Source: Roseomonas sp.
Lineage (GTDB): Bacteria; Pseudomonadota; Alphaproteobacteria; Acetobacterales; Acetobacteraceae
Direction: 5' to 3'
NCBI GenBank assembly: GCA_020249435.1
Contig: JADCFQ010000021.1
Location: 23,944-87,943 of the forward strand
Length of the DNA stretch: 64,000 nucleotides
A program made the translations under genes and the position numbers. How positions within the stretch are numbered: position 1 is the stretch's first letter; every line of letters starts with the position of its first letter. Below, in pieces: positions 30,883 to 41,965 of this stretch. Below the pieces are notes generated by a model. That model had not been told where the DNA came from. It ran no database searches and saw only the letters and a list, made by a program, of their open reading frames with translations.

Positions 30883-32331
30883 CTACCTTGGCAGCGTGCT
30901 CGCCCCCATCAGGAATTCATCCACGGCGCGCGCGCATTGCCGGCCCTCGCGAATGGCCCAGACCACCAGCGATTGCCCGCGCCGCATATCACCAGCAGCA
31001 AAGACCTTCGGCACCGATGTCTGATAGGCTTCCGTATCCGCGCGCACATTGCCACGCGCATCAAGCGCAACGCCTGAGGTTTCCAGCAACCCCGCGCGGC
31101 GCGGCCCGAGAAAGCCCATCGCCAATAGCACCAGATCGGCCTTCATCTGAAAGCTGCTGCCCGCCACTTCGCGCATTTGCATGCGCCCGGCTTCATGCAC
31201 CCATTCCACGCGCACGCAATCAAGCGCCGTCACGCGGCCATTCTCGCCCACCGCCTGCTTCGTCAGCACGGCCCAATCACGCGCGCAGCCTTCATAATGC
31301 GCCGGCGCGGTGCGGAGCTTATGCGGCCAATTCGGCCAGGTGAGGGCCTTATCTTCCTGCTCCGGCGGCTTTGGCATGATTTCAATCTGCGTAATGGAAG
31401 CGGCCCCCTGGCGCGCGGCAGTGCCGATGCAATCCGCGCCCGTATCACCGCCGCCAATCACCACCACATGCTTGCCCGTGGCAGAGATTGTGCCACGCGG
31501 TGCGGCGCGATCCTCACTGTCACCCGCCACACGCTTGTTCTGCTGCGTCAGGTAATCCATCGCGGGATAGATGCCGGAAAGATTGCGGCCATCCACTTCC
31601 AATTCGCGCGGCCATTCCGCCCCACCTGACAGCACCACCGCATCATAACCCGCGATCAGCACATCAAAGGGCAGCGTGCTGCCCACTTCCGTGCCGGTGC
31701 GGAATTCCACACCCTCAGCCGCCATCTGATCAACACGGCGGTCAATCAAGTGCTTTTCCATCTTGAAATCAGGAATGCCGTAGCGGAGCAAACCACCAAT
31801 GCGGTCCTGTTTTTCAAACAACGTCACCGCATGGCCCGCACGCGCCAATTGCTGCGCCGCCGCCAGCCCCGCCGGACCGCTGCCCACCACCGCCACGCGC
31901 TTGCCGGTTTTGCGCGCGGGGATTTGCGGCTTGATCCAGCCTTCTTCCCAGCCGCGATCCACAATCGCGCATTCGATGGATTTGATGGTGACCGGCGCTT
32001 CCGTCAGGTTCAACGTGCAGCTAGCCTCGCACGGGGCGGGGCAGATGCGGCCGGTGAATTCCGGGAAGTTGTTGGTGGAATGGAGTGTTTCCAGCGCTGC
32101 CTGCCACTGATCCCGATAGACCAGATCATTCCAATCCGGGATCATGTTGTTAACGGGGCAGCCATTATGGCAATACGGAATGCCGCAATTCATGCAGCGC
32201 GCCGCCTGCTTCGTGAGCTCCGCCCCTGGCAGGGGTGTCACATATTCCTTGTAATTCTTGAGGCGCTCTTCCGGCTTGATATAGCCGCGATCGGCGCGTT
32301 CGAATTCCAGAAAACCGGTTGCCTTACCCAT
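30883..32331 (-). CDS. gltD: Glutamate synthase, small (beta) subunit
   Basis: GltD is the FAD/NADPH-oxidising subunit of glutamate synthase, which passes electrons to GltB. The protein is 482 aa. Two Cys clusters near the N-terminus bind iron-sulfur centres ([29 protein letters not shown]). The FAD motif is [21 protein letters not shown] near residue 145 and the NADPH motif is [16 protein letters not shown] near residue 290. The C-terminus has [18 protein letters not shown]. It starts 21 bases after gltB, with AAGGGGG ahead. Confidence 0.96.
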   Translation of the reverse strand: MGKATGFLEFERADRGYIKPEERLKNYKEYVTPLPGAELTKQAARCMNCGIPYCHNGCPVNNMIPDWNDLVYRDQWQAALETLHSTNNFPEFTGRICPAPCEASCTLNLTEAPVTIKSIECAIVDRGWEEGWIKPQIPARKTGKRVAVVGSGPAGLAAAQQLARAGHAVTLFEKQDRIGGLLRYGIPDFKMEKHLIDRRVDQMAAEGVEFRTGTEVGSTLPFDVLIAGYDAVVLSGGAEWPRELEVDGRNLSGIYPAMDYLTQQNKRVAGDSEDRAAPRGTISATGKHVVVIGGGDTGADCIGTAARQGAASITQIEIMPKPPEQEDKALTWPNWPHKLRTAPAHYEGCARDWAVLTKQAVGENGRVTALDCVRVEWVHEAGRMQMREVAGSSFQMKADLVLLAMGFLGPRRAGLLETSGVALDARGNVRADTEAYQTSVPKVFAAGDMRRGQSLVVWAIREGRQCARAVDEFLMGASTLPR

Positions 32332-32352
32332 AACGCCATTCCCCCTTGCGGC

Positions 32353-35300
32353 TTATTCGGCCGCAACCGCGTGACCACCCGCTTGCTCGGCCTTCAGGTC
32401 GAGCAAGGCGCGGCGGTAATCCCGCGGCATCACCTTCACGAAGCGCGGCAGCGCCGCATCCCAATCTTCCAGCAAAGCCCGTGCCCGCGCGCTGCCGGTC
32501 ATCAGCAAATGCCGCTCCACCAGAATGCGCAGACGCTCCGCATCGAAGCGCAGCATATCGCCCATGCCATTATCGAAAGCGGATGGCGCGCGCTGCTTGG
32601 GCCGCCCATCCTCAGCGGCATCGGCAGGCCCAATCGCTTCCAGATCAACGATGCTCTTGTTGCACATATCACGGAAATCGCCGTTTACATCGTAAACATA
32701 GGCAATGCCGCCTGACATGCCGGCAGCGAAATTCCGCCCCGTCGCGCCCAGCACCACCACCACGCCGCCGGTCATGTATTCGCAGCCATGATCGCCGCAG
32801 CCTTCCACCACCGTCACCGCGCCGGAATTGCGCACGGCAAAACGCTCACCGGCGACACCTTCGAAATAGGCCTCACCAGCAATGGCGCCGTAAAGAACGG
32901 TATTCCCGACAATGATATTCGCGGCAGGATCACGCGCCACACCGGCGGGAGGCTTCACCGCAATGCGCCCACCCGATAGCCCCTTGCCGACATAATCATT
33001 CGCATCGCCGGTCAATTCGAGTGAGACACCACGCGCGAGGAAGGCACCGAAGCTGCCACCCGCCGTGCCCTTGAAGGCAATGCTGATGGTATCTTCAGGC
33101 AAGCCCGCATGACCATAAATCTTCGCCACCTCACCGGACAGCATCGCCCCGGTGGTGCGATTGAGGTTGCTGATGGCGCGTTCAATCCGCACTGGCTGTT
33201 GCTTTTCCAGCGCATCCTTGCTGGCCGCGATCAAATCCATATCCAGGATGTGATCCAGTCCGTGATCCTGGCTTTCGCAATGATGGATCGCGGCCCCTTC
33301 CACCAGCTTCGGCTGATAGAGAATGCGCGACAGATCCACGCCCTTCGCCTTCCAATGGTCAATCGCGGGACGCATGTTCAGCCGATCCACGCGGCCCACC
33401 ATGTCATCCACCGTGCGGAAGCCAAGCTGCGCCATCAATTCGCGCATTTCTTCGGCTACGAAGAAGAAATAATTGATCACATGCTCCGGCATGCCGGTGA
33501 AGCGCGCGCGCAGCACCGGGTCTTGCGTCGCGATGCCGACCGGGCAGGTGTTCAGATGGCATTTGCGCATCATCACACAGCCGGCGGCGATCAGCGGCGC
33601 TGTGGCAAAGCCGAATTCATCCGCCCCAAGCAACGCGCCAATCACCACATCGCGCCCAGTGCGCAAGCCGCCATCCACCTGCACGGCAATCCGCCCACGC
33701 AGCCCATTCAGCACAAGCGTCTGCTGCGTCTCCGCAAGCCCGATCTCCCATGGCGAACCGGCATGCGTCAGTGACGTCAAGGGCGAAGCCCCCGTGCCAC
33801 CCTCATAGCCCGAGATCGTCACATGATCCGCCCGCGCCTTGGAAACGCCGGCGGCGACCGTGCCAACCCCCACTTCGGACACCAGCTTCACGGAAATCCG
33901 CGCGCGCTTGTTCACATTCTTCAGATCGTGAATGAGCTGCGCTAGATCCTCGATGGAATAAATATCATGATGCGGCGGCGGTGAAATCAGTCCGACGCCC
34001 GGCGTGGAATGCCGCACGCGCGCGATGTTCTTATCCACCTTATGGCCCGGAAGCTGCCCACCTTCACCAGGCTTCGCCCCTTGCGCCATCTTGATTTGGA
34101 TATCATCGGCATTGACCAGATATTCCGCCGTCACGCCAAAGCGTCCGGATGCCACCTGCTTGATCGCAGAGCGCATGGAATCGCCATTCGGCATCGGCTT
34201 GAAGCGATCCGCTTCCTCACCGCCTTCGCCGGTATTGGAACGCCCACCAATGCGGTTCATGGCAATGGCGAGAGTGGTATGCGCTTCACGGCTGATCGAA
34301 CCGAAGCTCATCGCGCCAGTGGCGAAGCGCTTCACGATCTCGCTCGCCGGTTCAACTTCCTCAAGTGGGATGGGTTGTTCGGCGAATTTGAATTCCATCA
34401 GGCCGCGAATGGTCAGCAAGCGGCGGCTTTGGTCATTGATGGTCTTGGCGAAATCCTTGTAGCGATCGGCTGAATTGCCGCGCACCGCGTGCTGCAGGTT
34501 GGAAACACTCTCCGGCGTCCAGGCGTGATCTTCACCGCGCAGCCGGAGCGCGTAATCACCGCCCACATCCAGCAAGTCACGATAGATCGGGTTGTCGCCA
34601 AAGGCCGCCTGATGGCGCTGCACGGCTTCCGCCGCAATTTCGGCAATGCCCGCGCCTTCAATCGTGGTCGCGGTGCCGGTGAAGTATTTTTCGACAAAGC
34701 TGGTCGAAAGCCCAACCGCATCGAAGATCTGCGCGCCGCAATAGGATTGATAGGTGCTGATGCCCATCTTGGACATCACCTTCATCACGCCCTTGCCAAT
34801 CGCCTTGATGAAGTTCTTCTGCACTTCATAGGGCTTCAGATTCATGTCCACGCGCTGGCGGATTTGTTCCAGGGTCTCAAAGGCAAGATACGGGTTCACC
34901 GCTTCCGCGCCATAGCCCGCCAGCACGCAGAAATGATGCACCTGCCGCGCTTCGCCGGTTTCCACCACAAGCCCTGTTGAGGTCCGCAAACCCTGCCGGA
35001 TCAGATGATGATGCACAGCCGCCGTCGCCAACAAGGACGGAATGGCAATACGCTCAGCGGAAACCGCACGATCAGACAGCACCAGGATGTTATGCCCGGC
35101 AAGCACGGCTTCCGTCGCGGCGGAACACAATTTCTCCAAGGCTGGTGCCAGCCCCTCCGCGCCATCCTTGGCGGGCCAGGTGGCGTCCAGAGTCTGGGTG
35201 CGGAAGGCATCGCCGGCCAGCGCCTTGATGCCGCGGATTTTCGCCAAATCCTCATTGGTCAGGATCGGCTGCGCCACTTCCAGCCGGTAGTGATGGCCGG

Positions 35301-36990
35301 CCTGACGCCCAAGCAGATTGGGCCGCGGGCCGATCATGGACACCAGCGACATCACCAATTCCTCGCGGATCGGGTCAATCGGCGGATTGGTGACCTGCGC
35401 GAAATTCTGCTTGAAGTAATGAAACAGCAGCTTGGATTTATTGGACAGCACCGCGAGCGGCGTATCCGTCCCCATGGAACCGACCGGGTCATCGCCGTCA
35501 CGCCCCATCGGTTCCAGGAAGAAATTGAGGTCTTCCTGCGTATAGCCGAAAGCCTGCTGATCGCGCAGCAAGCCCTTGGCATCCTGGGTGCGCTCCATCG
35601 GCATTTCCGCCGGCACGCCGGGCAATTCTTCCAGCTTGAATTGCGTATTCTTCAGCCATTCGGCGTAGGGGTGTTCACCCGCCAGCTTCTGCTTGATTTC
35701 GGCATCATCAATGATGCGCCCGGCATCAAGATCAATCAGCAGCATGCGGCCTGGCTGCAGGCGCCATTTGTGGCGGATGCTTTCCTCGGGGATTGGCAGC
35801 ACACCCACTTCAGATGCCAGCACCACCTTGTCATCATTGGTGATGATGTAGCGCGCCGGGCGCAGCCCGTTGCGATCCAAGGTCGCGCCAATCTGGCGGC
35901 CATCGGTGAAGGCAATCGCCGCCGGCCCATCCCAAGGTTCCATCAGCGCGGCATGATATTCATAAAAAGCGCGCCGATCCGCATCCATCAGCGGATTGCC
36001 CGCCCAGGCTTCCGGGATCAGCATCATCATCGCATGCGAAAGCGAATAGCCACCCGCCACCAGGATTTCCAAGGCATTATCAATGCAGGCGGTATCGGAT
36101 TGGCCATGCGGGATCAGCGGCCACATCTTGTCCAAATCCGGCCCCAGCAAGGGCGAAGACATGGACCCGCGCCTAGCATACATCCAATTCACATTGCCGC
36201 GCACGGTATTGATTTCGCCGTTATGGGCCAGGAAGCGATAAGGATGCGCCAGCTTCCAGGATGGGAAGGTATTGGTCGAAAAGCGCTGATGCACCAAAGC
36301 GAGCGCGCTTTCCGTCAGCGGGTTACGCAGATCGTCGTAGAAGCTGCCAACCTGCCCCGCGAGCAACAACCCCTTATAGACCACGGTGCGCGTGGAGAAG
36401 GACGGCATGTACAAATCAGCACTCGCCGGCAGCCCCTTGGCGGTCGCCAATTCGCGGAACTTGTTCAGCGCCTGCTTGCGGATGGTCAGGATCTTACGCT
36501 CGAAAGCATCCTGATCCTTGATGCTGTCGCTGGCGGCGATGATCGCCTGACGGATCACCGGCATGCTGGCGATCACGGCCTTGCCGAGGCCATCCAGCGT
36601 CGTCGGCACATCGCGCCAGCCAAGCAGGGTCTGCCGTTCGGCAGTGACGTAGCCTTCAATGCTTTGGATCGCGACCGCACGAGAAGCCTCATCCTGCGGC
36701 AGGAAGCACATGGCAACCGCGTAGCGGCCGGGCGCGGGCAGGGTCTTGCCCTGGCTTTCGGCCCAATGGCGCAGAAGCCTGTCGGGCATCTGGATCAGGC
36801 AGCCCGCGCCATCACCCATCAGCGGGTCAGCGCCCACCGCGCCACGATGGTCCAGATTGACCAGGATTTGCAGGCCTTGGCGGATGATATCATTCGACTT
36901 TCGGCCCTTGATATCCGCAATGAAGCCAACGCCGCAGGCGTCATGCTCGTTCCGGGGATCGTAAAGACCTTGCGCTTCGGGCAGTCCCAT
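32353..36990 (-). CDS. gltB: Glutamate synthase, large (alpha) subunit
   Basis: GltB makes glutamate from glutamine and 2-oxoglutarate. The protein is 1545 aa. The N-terminal amidotransferase nucleophile is Cys19 ([16 protein letters not shown]), exposed after removal of an 18-residue propeptide. The central linker domain is followed by the FMN-binding synthase domain ([20 protein letters not shown], near 1000). The 3Fe-4S cluster is [15 protein letters not shown]. The C-terminal GXGXG beta-helix is near residues 1300-1480 ([18 protein letters not shown]). It is first in the gltBD operon, which ends at an intrinsic terminator. Confidence 0.97.
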   Translation of the reverse strand: MGLPEAQGLYDPRNEHDACGVGFIADIKGRKSNDIIRQGLQILVNLDHRGAVGADPLMGDGAGCLIQMPDRLLRHWAESQGKTLPAPGRYAVAMCFLPQDEASRAVAIQSIEGYVTAERQTLLGWRDVPTTLDGLGKAVIASMPVIRQAIIAASDSIKDQDAFERKILTIRKQALNKFRELATAKGLPASADLYMPSFSTRTVVYKGLLLAGQVGSFYDDLRNPLTESALALVHQRFSTNTFPSWKLAHPYRFLAHNGEINTVRGNVNWMYARRGSMSSPLLGPDLDKMWPLIPHGQSDTACIDNALEILVAGGYSLSHAMMMLIPEAWAGNPLMDADRRAFYEYHAALMEPWDGPAAIAFTDGRQIGATLDRNGLRPARYIITNDDKVVLASEVGVLPIPEESIRHKWRLQPGRMLLIDLDAGRIIDDAEIKQKLAGEHPYAEWLKNTQFKLEELPGVPAEMPMERTQDAKGLLRDQQAFGYTQEDLNFFLEPMGRDGDDPVGSMGTDTPLAVLSNKSKLLFHYFKQNFAQVTNPPIDPIREELVMSLVSMIGPRPNLLGRQAGHHYRLEVAQPILTNEDLAKIRGIKALAGDAFRTQTLDATWPAKDGAEGLAPALEKLCSAATEAVLAGHNILVLSDRAVSAERIAIPSLLATAAVHHHLIRQGLRTSTGLVVETGEARQVHHFCVLAGYGAEAVNPYLAFETLEQIRQRVDMNLKPYEVQKNFIKAIGKGVMKVMSKMGISTYQSYCGAQIFDAVGLSTSFVEKYFTGTATTIEGAGIAEIAAEAVQRHQAAFGDNPIYRDLLDVGGDYALRLRGEDHAWTPESVSNLQHAVRGNSADRYKDFAKTINDQSRRLLTIRGLMEFKFAEQPIPLEEVEPASEIVKRFATGAMSFGSISREAHTTLAIAMNRIGGRSNTGEGGEEADRFKPMPNGDSMRSAIKQVASGRFGVTAEYLVNADDIQIKMAQGAKPGEGGQLPGHKVDKNIARVRHSTPGVGLISPPPHHDIYSIEDLAQLIHDLKNVNKRARISVKLVSEVGVGTVAAGVSKARADHVTISGYEGGTGASPLTSLTHAGSPWEIGLAETQQTLVLNGLRGRIAVQVDGGLRTGRDVVIGALLGADEFGFATAPLIAAGCVMMRKCHLNTCPVGIATQDPVLRARFTGMPEHVINYFFFVAEEMRELMAQLGFRTVDDMVGRVDRLNMRPAIDHWKAKGVDLSRILYQPKLVEGAAIHHCESQDHGLDHILDMDLIAASKDALEKQQPVRIERAISNLNRTTGAMLSGEVAKIYGHAGLPEDTISIAFKGTAGGSFGAFLARGVSLELTGDANDYVGKGLSGGRIAVKPPAGVARDPAANIIVGNTVLYGAIAGEAYFEGVAGERFAVRNSGAVTVVEGCGDHGCEYMTGGVVVVLGATGRNFAAGMSGGIAYVYDVNGDFRDMCNKSIVDLEAIGPADAAEDGRPKQRAPSAFDNGMGDMLRFDAERLRILVERHLLMTGSARARALLEDWDAALPRFVKVMPRDYRRALLDLKAEQAGGHAVAAE

Positions 36991-37173
36991 ATCTTTCGCT
37001 CTTCAATGCTCTGCCGGGGTCAATACCCCTGACCTACCCCCTGGCACGGGGCGAGGGAGCGTCTTTAATAGAGAGTTCATCTTTGCGCCAGCATGGTTTT
37101 CTGGGGTTCCCAGGGTCTGGGTGGCGCCATCTTTTGCTTGACGCCGCCCGCGCCGGGACGGAAAGCTTTCCCC

Positions 37174-37644
37174 ATGGACAAGATCACCGCCGCCCTTCGG
37201 GCGAATCGCATCGTGCGGGCTTCCATGCGCTATTGCGCCTTGGCGGGTTGGGCGCCGGTGGCGCAAATGCCGCTGCCCGATAGCCACCGCCCGGACATTA
37301 TCGCCCTCACGGATGATGGCAGCTTTGTTGCCATTGAGGTGAAATCCACCGCCGAGGATTATCTCTCAGATGAAAAATGGCAGGTGTATCGTGATTGGTG
37401 CGACCAGCTTTATTTCGCCGTAGATCTGGATTTCCCGCGTGAGATCCTGCCCGAAGATGTCGGGCTACTGGTCACGGATCGGCTGGAAGTAGAGGTGGTT
37501 CGCCAAGCCCCCTTCATGCGCCTTTCGCCCCCGCGCCGCCGCGCTTTGCTGCATCGCTTCGCCGTTCTGGCCGCCGGGCGCCTGGCTGCCCTGCAAGACC
37601 CGGATGCAGCGCGGGAGGTGAATGCCGCGCTCAAGCTGGAGTAA
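37174..37644 (+). CDS. mmcB: MmcB family DNA repair protein
   Basis: This 156 aa protein matches MmcB, an alphaproteobacterial protein linked to mitomycin C resistance and with a restriction-endonuclease-like fold. The nuclease-like core is seen as RPDIIALTDDGSFVAIEVKSTAEDYLSDEKW near residues 45-75, where Asp, Glu-x-Lys and following acidic residues fit a PD-(D/E)xK site. The start is the ATG at 37174 (MDKITAALRANRIVRASM); an upstream ATG at 37093 adds an unlikely leader. I saw no SOS box (GTTC-N7-GTTC) upstream. It is followed by the triple hairpin repeat. Confidence 0.88.
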   Translation: MDKITAALRANRIVRASMRYCALAGWAPVAQMPLPDSHRPDIIALTDDGSFVAIEVKSTAEDYLSDEKWQVYRDWCDQLYFAVDLDFPREILPEDVGLLVTDRLEVEVVRQAPFMRLSPPRRRALLHRFAVLAAGRLAALQDPDAAREVNAALKLE

Positions 37645-37656
37645 TCGGGACGTTTT

Positions 37657-37823
37657 TGATCGCATTTTCCGAGCCGCCAAGTGATTCCACTTGGCTTGAA
37701 AATGCTCGAATTTCTGATCGCATTTTCCGAGCCGCCAAGTGATTCCACTTGGCTTGAAAATGCTCAAATATCTGATCGCATTTTCCGAGTCGCCAAGTGA
37801 TCCCGCTTGGCTTGAAAATGCTC
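37657..37823. repeat. Three tandem 58-bp-period hairpin repeats
   Basis: Three copies of a 51-base unit start at 37657, 37715 and 37773, an exact period of 58, with 7-base variable spacers. Each begins TGATCGCATTTTCCGAG and ends CTTGAAAATGCTC. Each copy can fold into an outer stem GCATTTTC / GAAAATGC and an inner stem GCCAAGTG / CACTTGGC with a 4-base loop. Copies 1 and 2 are identical. Copy 3 differs at three positions, one of which keeps pairing as G-U. The array fills the space between the convergent genes mmcB and hldE, and its last bases include the hldE stop codon. It has no T-run, so simple termination is not obvious. Confidence 0.93.
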
Positions 37824-39309
37824 AGCCTTTCATCCGCGCGACGGTCGCGGTGGTGCTATTGCCCGGCAGCAATTCGGCCAGGCGCACCTGCCCGCCATAG
37901 CCTTGCACAATCTCGGCCCCCACCACGGTTTCCACCGTGTAATCGGCGCCCTTCACCAGCACTTCGGGCTGAAACAGCCGGATCAATTCCAGCGGCGTTT
38001 CCTCATCAAATACCGTGACGCAATCAACGGTGGCGAGTGATGCCAGCACAGCCGCCCGCGCCGCTTCATTCTGAATGGGCCGTGCCGGGCCTTTCAGGCG
38101 CTTCACGCTGTCATCGCTATTGAGGCCCACCACCAGCCGATCACACCAGGAACGCGCCTGTTCCAGCAAATGCACATGGCCAGGATGCAGCAGATCAAAG
38201 CAGCCATTGGTGAAGCCAATGCGCCAGCCGCGCCGGCGCCAACGCTCCACCTGCTCCAAAGCGGCAGAACGCGACATCACCTTGCGCAGCGCACCGCGTT
38301 CGGGGCCCAATGCTTCCAGGATTTCCTCTTCCCGCGTCACCGCAGTGCCAACCTTACCCACCGCAATGCCGGCGGCGATATTGGCAAGCCGCACCGCAAC
38401 CGCCAGCGGCAGCTTGGCCCCCAGCCCGGCGGCAATGGTGGCAACAACGGTATCACCCGCGCCGGAGACATCCTGCACTTCGGCGGCTTCGGCCGGGAAA
38501 TGATGCAGCCTATCGCCTTCCAAAAGCGTCATGCCGTCTTCACTGCGCGTCACCAGCACGGCGCCAAAGCCATGCGCATCACGCAGCGCCCGCAAGGCCG
38601 CGATGATATTGTCTTCCGTATCCACGGCCATGCCGGTCGCTTCGGCCAATTCGGCGCGGTTCGGCGTGACCAGATCGGCCCCGGTATAGCGGCTATAATC
38701 GCGCCCCTTGGGGTCCACCACCACGGGCCGCCCGGCAGCGCGCGCCGCCTGGATAAGTCGCGCCGCCGTATCGCCCAAAAGCACGCCCTTGCCGTAATCG
38801 GACAGCACCATCACCGTGGTGGCGGCGGCGGCATCTCCCGCAATCCGCACCAGCCGATCGGCCAGGCGCGGCTGAACCGGCGCCACTTCCTCATGATCTG
38901 CGCGCAGCATGTGCTGGCCATTGGCCAGAAAGCGAGTCTTGGTCGTGGTGGCGCGCCCGCCTTGCACCAGCAACCAGGGCTCGACGCCCGGCTGGCCGCC
39001 GATCAGGCCGGTCAGGTCGCTGCCGGCCTGGTCATCGCCCACCACGGAAACAAAGGCCACCGCGGCACCAAGGGCGGTCAGGTTGCGCACCACATTTCCG
39101 GCACCACCCGGCATGGCGATTTCGCGTTCCACGGTCAGCACCGGCACCGGCGCTTCCGGGCTGATGCGCTGGGCCCGGCCATAGACATAGCGGTCCAGCA
39201 TGGCGTCCCCGACCACCAGCACCGAAGCGCGGCGAAGCTGCCGCGCCGCAGCCATCAATTCAGCGATGGGAGTCTCAACCAATGGCCGATCCATGTTGGC
39301 GCCTTTCAT
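37822..39309 (-). CDS. hldE: Bifunctional heptose-7-phosphate kinase / heptose-1-phosphate adenylyltransferase
   Basis: HldE makes ADP-heptose for the lipopolysaccharide inner core. The protein is 495 aa. The N-terminal PfkB-type kinase domain (about 30-335) has VLVVGDAMLDRYVYGRAQRIS and the catalytic DVSGAGDTVVATIAAGLGA. The C-terminal nucleotidyltransferase domain (about 355-495) has FTNGCFDLLHPGHVHLL with the HxGH motif, and ends LLPGNSTTATVARMKG. The start may be the ATG at 39309 or, six codons shorter, at 39294 (MDRPLVETP). It lies 52 bases after pmbA on the same strand. Confidence 0.95.
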   Translation of the reverse strand: MKGANMDRPLVETPIAELMAAARQLRRASVLVVGDAMLDRYVYGRAQRISPEAPVPVLTVEREIAMPGGAGNVVRNLTALGAAVAFVSVVGDDQAGSDLTGLIGGQPGVEPWLLVQGGRATTTKTRFLANGQHMLRADHEEVAPVQPRLADRLVRIAGDAAAATTVMVLSDYGKGVLLGDTAARLIQAARAAGRPVVVDPKGRDYSRYTGADLVTPNRAELAEATGMAVDTEDNIIAALRALRDAHGFGAVLVTRSEDGMTLLEGDRLHHFPAEAAEVQDVSGAGDTVVATIAAGLGAKLPLAVAVRLANIAAGIAVGKVGTAVTREEEILEALGPERGALRKVMSRSAALEQVERWRRRGWRIGFTNGCFDLLHPGHVHLLEQARSWCDRLVVGLNSDDSVKRLKGPARPIQNEAARAAVLASLATVDCVTVFDEETPLELIRLFQPEVLVKGADYTVETVVGAEIVQGYGGQVRLAELLPGNSTTATVARMKG

Positions 39310-39361
39310 TCAGATTTGCGTAACCCAGGCGCCAGCCGGGACGCAAGCGTTCAATCGTGCC

Positions 39362-40687
39362 TTAGGCCCCCGCGAGCGTCAGCCCCTCAATCCGAAGCGT
39401 CGGGCAATCCGTCCCGCGCCGGAAAACCAAATCATTGGCGGCGGTCATGTTCAGAAACATCTGCTTCAGGTTGCCGGCCACGGTGATTTCACTCACCGCT
39501 TCCGCCAGCACCCCGTCCCGGATCATGAAGCCCGCCGCGCCCCGGCTGTAATCACCGGTCACGCCATTCACGCCCATGCCGATCAATTCCGTGACGTACA
39601 GCCCTTCCTTGATATCGGCCATCAGCGCCTCGGGGCTCAGTGTGCCGGATGAGAGCCACAGATTGCTTTGCGCCGGGCCCGGCGGGCCGCCGGTGCCGCG
39701 GCTGGCATGGCCGGTGGAAGCCAGGCCCAATTGCCGCGCGCTGCGCCAATCCATGATCCAGCTTGTCAGCACGCCATTCTGCACAATGGCGCGGGCTTCA
39801 CCTGGCATGCCTTCCCCATCAAAGGGGCGGGAACGCAGGCCACGCGCACGTGTTGGGTCATCATACACCGTCAGACCCTTGGGCAGGATCTGCTGGCCCA
39901 TGGCATCCTTCAGGAAGGACGTGCCGCGCGCCACCGCCGCACCATTGATGGCCCCGACCAAATGCCCAAGCATGGACCCTGAAACACGCGGGTCGAGCAC
40001 CACCGGAATGCGCGCAGTCTTGGCGCGGACCGGGTTCAACCGGCGCACGGCCTTTTCTGCCGCCACGCGCCCCACCAAGGCCGGGTCCGGCAGATCAGCC
40101 AGATAGACTGCTTGCCAGTAATCATAATCCCGCTCCATCCCCGTGCCTGCGCCGGCGACGGCGGTAGCAGAAATGCCATGCGAGGTGCGGGCATATTGCC
40201 CAGCGAAACCATTGGACGCGACGAGGGCGATTTCAGTCCGCCCCCAGCCGGCGCCCGCACCTTCGCTATTGGTGATGCCCTTGACCGCAAGCGCCGCTTC
40301 TTCTGCCACGGCGGCGCGCGTCAGCAGGGTTTCGGCGGTGGGTTCGCTCGGGTCTTCCAAATCCAGCGCGCGGGCGGGAATGGCGACGGCTTCCGGCAGG
40401 CCGGCAAAGGGGTCTTCCGGCACCACACGCGCCATCGCCACCGCGCGTTCCGCGAGTGCGGCAAATCCCTTTGGGTTCGGTTCCGTGGAAGCGACAATCG
40501 CCTGACGCTTGCCGACAAAAACGCGCAAGCCAAGGTCAAGGCTTTCCGAGCGTTCCAGCTTTTCAATCGCCCCCAGCCGCCGTTCCACGGAAAGCGAGGT
40601 CGAGGCAATCAGCAGCGCATCCGCCGCATCCGCCCCCGCTGCCTTTGCTGCCTTGATCAGATCAGCCAGCGCATCCAGCCGGTTCAT
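39362..40687 (-). CDS. pmbA: Metallopeptidase PmbA (TldE)
   Basis: PmbA/TldE is the regulatory partner of the zinc protease TldD, which processes microcin precursors and degrades unfolded peptides. The protein is 441 aa and begins LADLIKAAKAAGADAADALL. The TldE-type N-terminal (ERRLGAIEKLERSESLDLGLRV) and C-terminal portions (TSWIMDWRSARQLGLASTGHA, GVNGVTGDYSRGAAGFMI) are clear. It lacks the HExxxH of TldD, as expected for PmbA. The start overlaps the stop of the M16 peptidase by four bases (ATGA). Confidence 0.93.
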   Translation of the reverse strand: MNRLDALADLIKAAKAAGADAADALLIASTSLSVERRLGAIEKLERSESLDLGLRVFVGKRQAIVASTEPNPKGFAALAERAVAMARVVPEDPFAGLPEAVAIPARALDLEDPSEPTAETLLTRAAVAEEAALAVKGITNSEGAGAGWGRTEIALVASNGFAGQYARTSHGISATAVAGAGTGMERDYDYWQAVYLADLPDPALVGRVAAEKAVRRLNPVRAKTARIPVVLDPRVSGSMLGHLVGAINGAAVARGTSFLKDAMGQQILPKGLTVYDDPTRARGLRSRPFDGEGMPGEARAIVQNGVLTSWIMDWRSARQLGLASTGHASRGTGGPPGPAQSNLWLSSGTLSPEALMADIKEGLYVTELIGMGVNGVTGDYSRGAAGFMIRDGVLAEAVSEITVAGNLKQMFLNMTAANDLVFRRGTDCPTLRIEGLTLAGA

Positions 40688-41949
40688 GCCGCCAAACGCT
40701 CCATGATCGTGCCAAGGCTGGGTACCTCTGCGGATGGTCCCATTACGGCCAAGGTCGGGCGCTGGCGGAAAGCCTGGGCGGCGGCCTGCTGCACCTGTTC
40801 CACCGTGACCGAGGCGATGCGCTGCTTGGTTTCCTCAATCGGGATCACGCGGCCATGCACTTGCAATTGCCGCGCAAGCTGTTCGCAGCGGCTGCCGGTT
40901 GATTCCAGCGACATGAGCAAGGAAGCGCGCAGCTGAGCCTTGGCGCGGGCCAATTCATCCTCGGTCACGTCGCGCTGCACCTTGAGCAATTCCTCAAGCG
41001 TCACCGGCATCAATTCCGCCGCTTCCTTCTCACCGGTGCCGGCATAGATCTGGAACAGACCGCCATCCTTAAACGGTGAGGCAAAGGCATAGATGGAATA
41101 AACCAGGCCGCGCTTTTCGCGGATTTCCTGAAACAGCCGCGATGACATGCCGCCGCCCAACAGCGTGCCCAGCACCTGGGTTGGCCAATGCATCGGGTCG
41201 CGATAGGGGGCCGAGGGAAAACCAAGCACGATATGCACCTGGTCCAAATCGCGGTCTTCGCGGAATTCGCCACCGGCATAACGCGCGGCTTCCGGGCTTG
41301 CGATATCCACCTTGGGCAGATCAGCAAAATGTTTGCCGACCAGATCAAGCAGCGCATCATGTTCCAGCGCGCCAGCACCGGCGATTACGATGGAAGAAGG
41401 TCCATAATTGCGGCCCATATAACCCCTCAGCGCATCGCGCGTCATGGCCTTGATCGAGTCTTCCGTCCCCAAAACGGGCCTGCCCATCGGCTGATCCGGA
41501 AAGGCCGTGGATTGGAAATGATCGAACACGATATCATCCGGCGTATCATTCGCCTGGCCGATTTCCTGCAAGATCACGCCGCGTTCGCGTTCAACTTCCT
41601 CAGGCTCGAAGCTTGAATGCGTCAGGATATCGCCGATGATATCAACGGCGAGTGCGGTGTCTTCCTTCAGTACCTTGGCGTAATAGGCGGTTTGTTCGCG
41701 CGCGGTATAGGCATTCAAATGCCCGCCGACATTTTCAATCTCCCGCGCAATCGCCGCCGCATCGCGCCGCGCCGTGCCCTTGAAGGCCATGTGTTCCAGG
41801 AAATGCGAAACACCATTGTCTTCCGGCGTTTCATGCCGCGTGCCGACCGAGACATAGGCGCCGAAGGAAACAGTTTCCACGCGCGGCATGTTTTCTGAAA
41901 CAATGGTCAGGCCATTTTCAAGGCGGGTAACGCGGACGGCTTCGGTCAT
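40684..41949 (-). CDS. M16 family zinc peptidase, processing-peptidase-like
   Basis: This 421 aa protein resembles the mitochondrial processing peptidase beta subunit and the alphaproteobacterial M16B peptidases. The inverted zinc motif is HFLEHMAFKG (HxxEH, near residue 55), and the downstream zinc-binding Glu is in EVERERGVILQEI near residue 130. The start at 41949 (MTEAVRVTRLENGLTIV) matches homologues; the frame extends to 42069 inside thrC. It lies 16 bases after thrC and overlaps pmbA. A periplasmic or cytosolic location cannot be told; no signal peptide is seen. Confidence 0.92.
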   Translation of the reverse strand: MTEAVRVTRLENGLTIVSENMPRVETVSFGAYVSVGTRHETPEDNGVSHFLEHMAFKGTARRDAAAIAREIENVGGHLNAYTAREQTAYYAKVLKEDTALAVDIIGDILTHSSFEPEEVERERGVILQEIGQANDTPDDIVFDHFQSTAFPDQPMGRPVLGTEDSIKAMTRDALRGYMGRNYGPSSIVIAGAGALEHDALLDLVGKHFADLPKVDIASPEAARYAGGEFREDRDLDQVHIVLGFPSAPYRDPMHWPTQVLGTLLGGGMSSRLFQEIREKRGLVYSIYAFASPFKDGGLFQIYAGTGEKEAAELMPVTLEELLKVQRDVTEDELARAKAQLRASLLMSLESTGSRCEQLARQLQVHGRVIPIEETKQRIASVTVEQVQQAAAQAFRQRPTLAVMGPSAEVPSLGTIMERLAA

Positions 41950-41965
41950 GGGTGGGTTGATCTTT

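Noticed and set aside
35005..37032. Long open frame (675 codons) on the plus strand opposite gltB
   Set aside because: It is the mirror of a well-supported gltB, has a His/Arg/Gln-rich composition typical of antisense frames in GC-rich DNA, and shows no family motif.
37075..37173. SOS box ahead of mmcB
   Set aside because: GTTC occurs, but not as GTTC-N7-GTTC, so alphaproteobacterial LexA control is not supported from this sequence.
37657..37823. Possible CRISPR array from three direct repeats
   Set aside because: The repeated unit is 51 bases with only 7-base spacers, the unit is itself strongly palindromic, and no cas genes are nearby.
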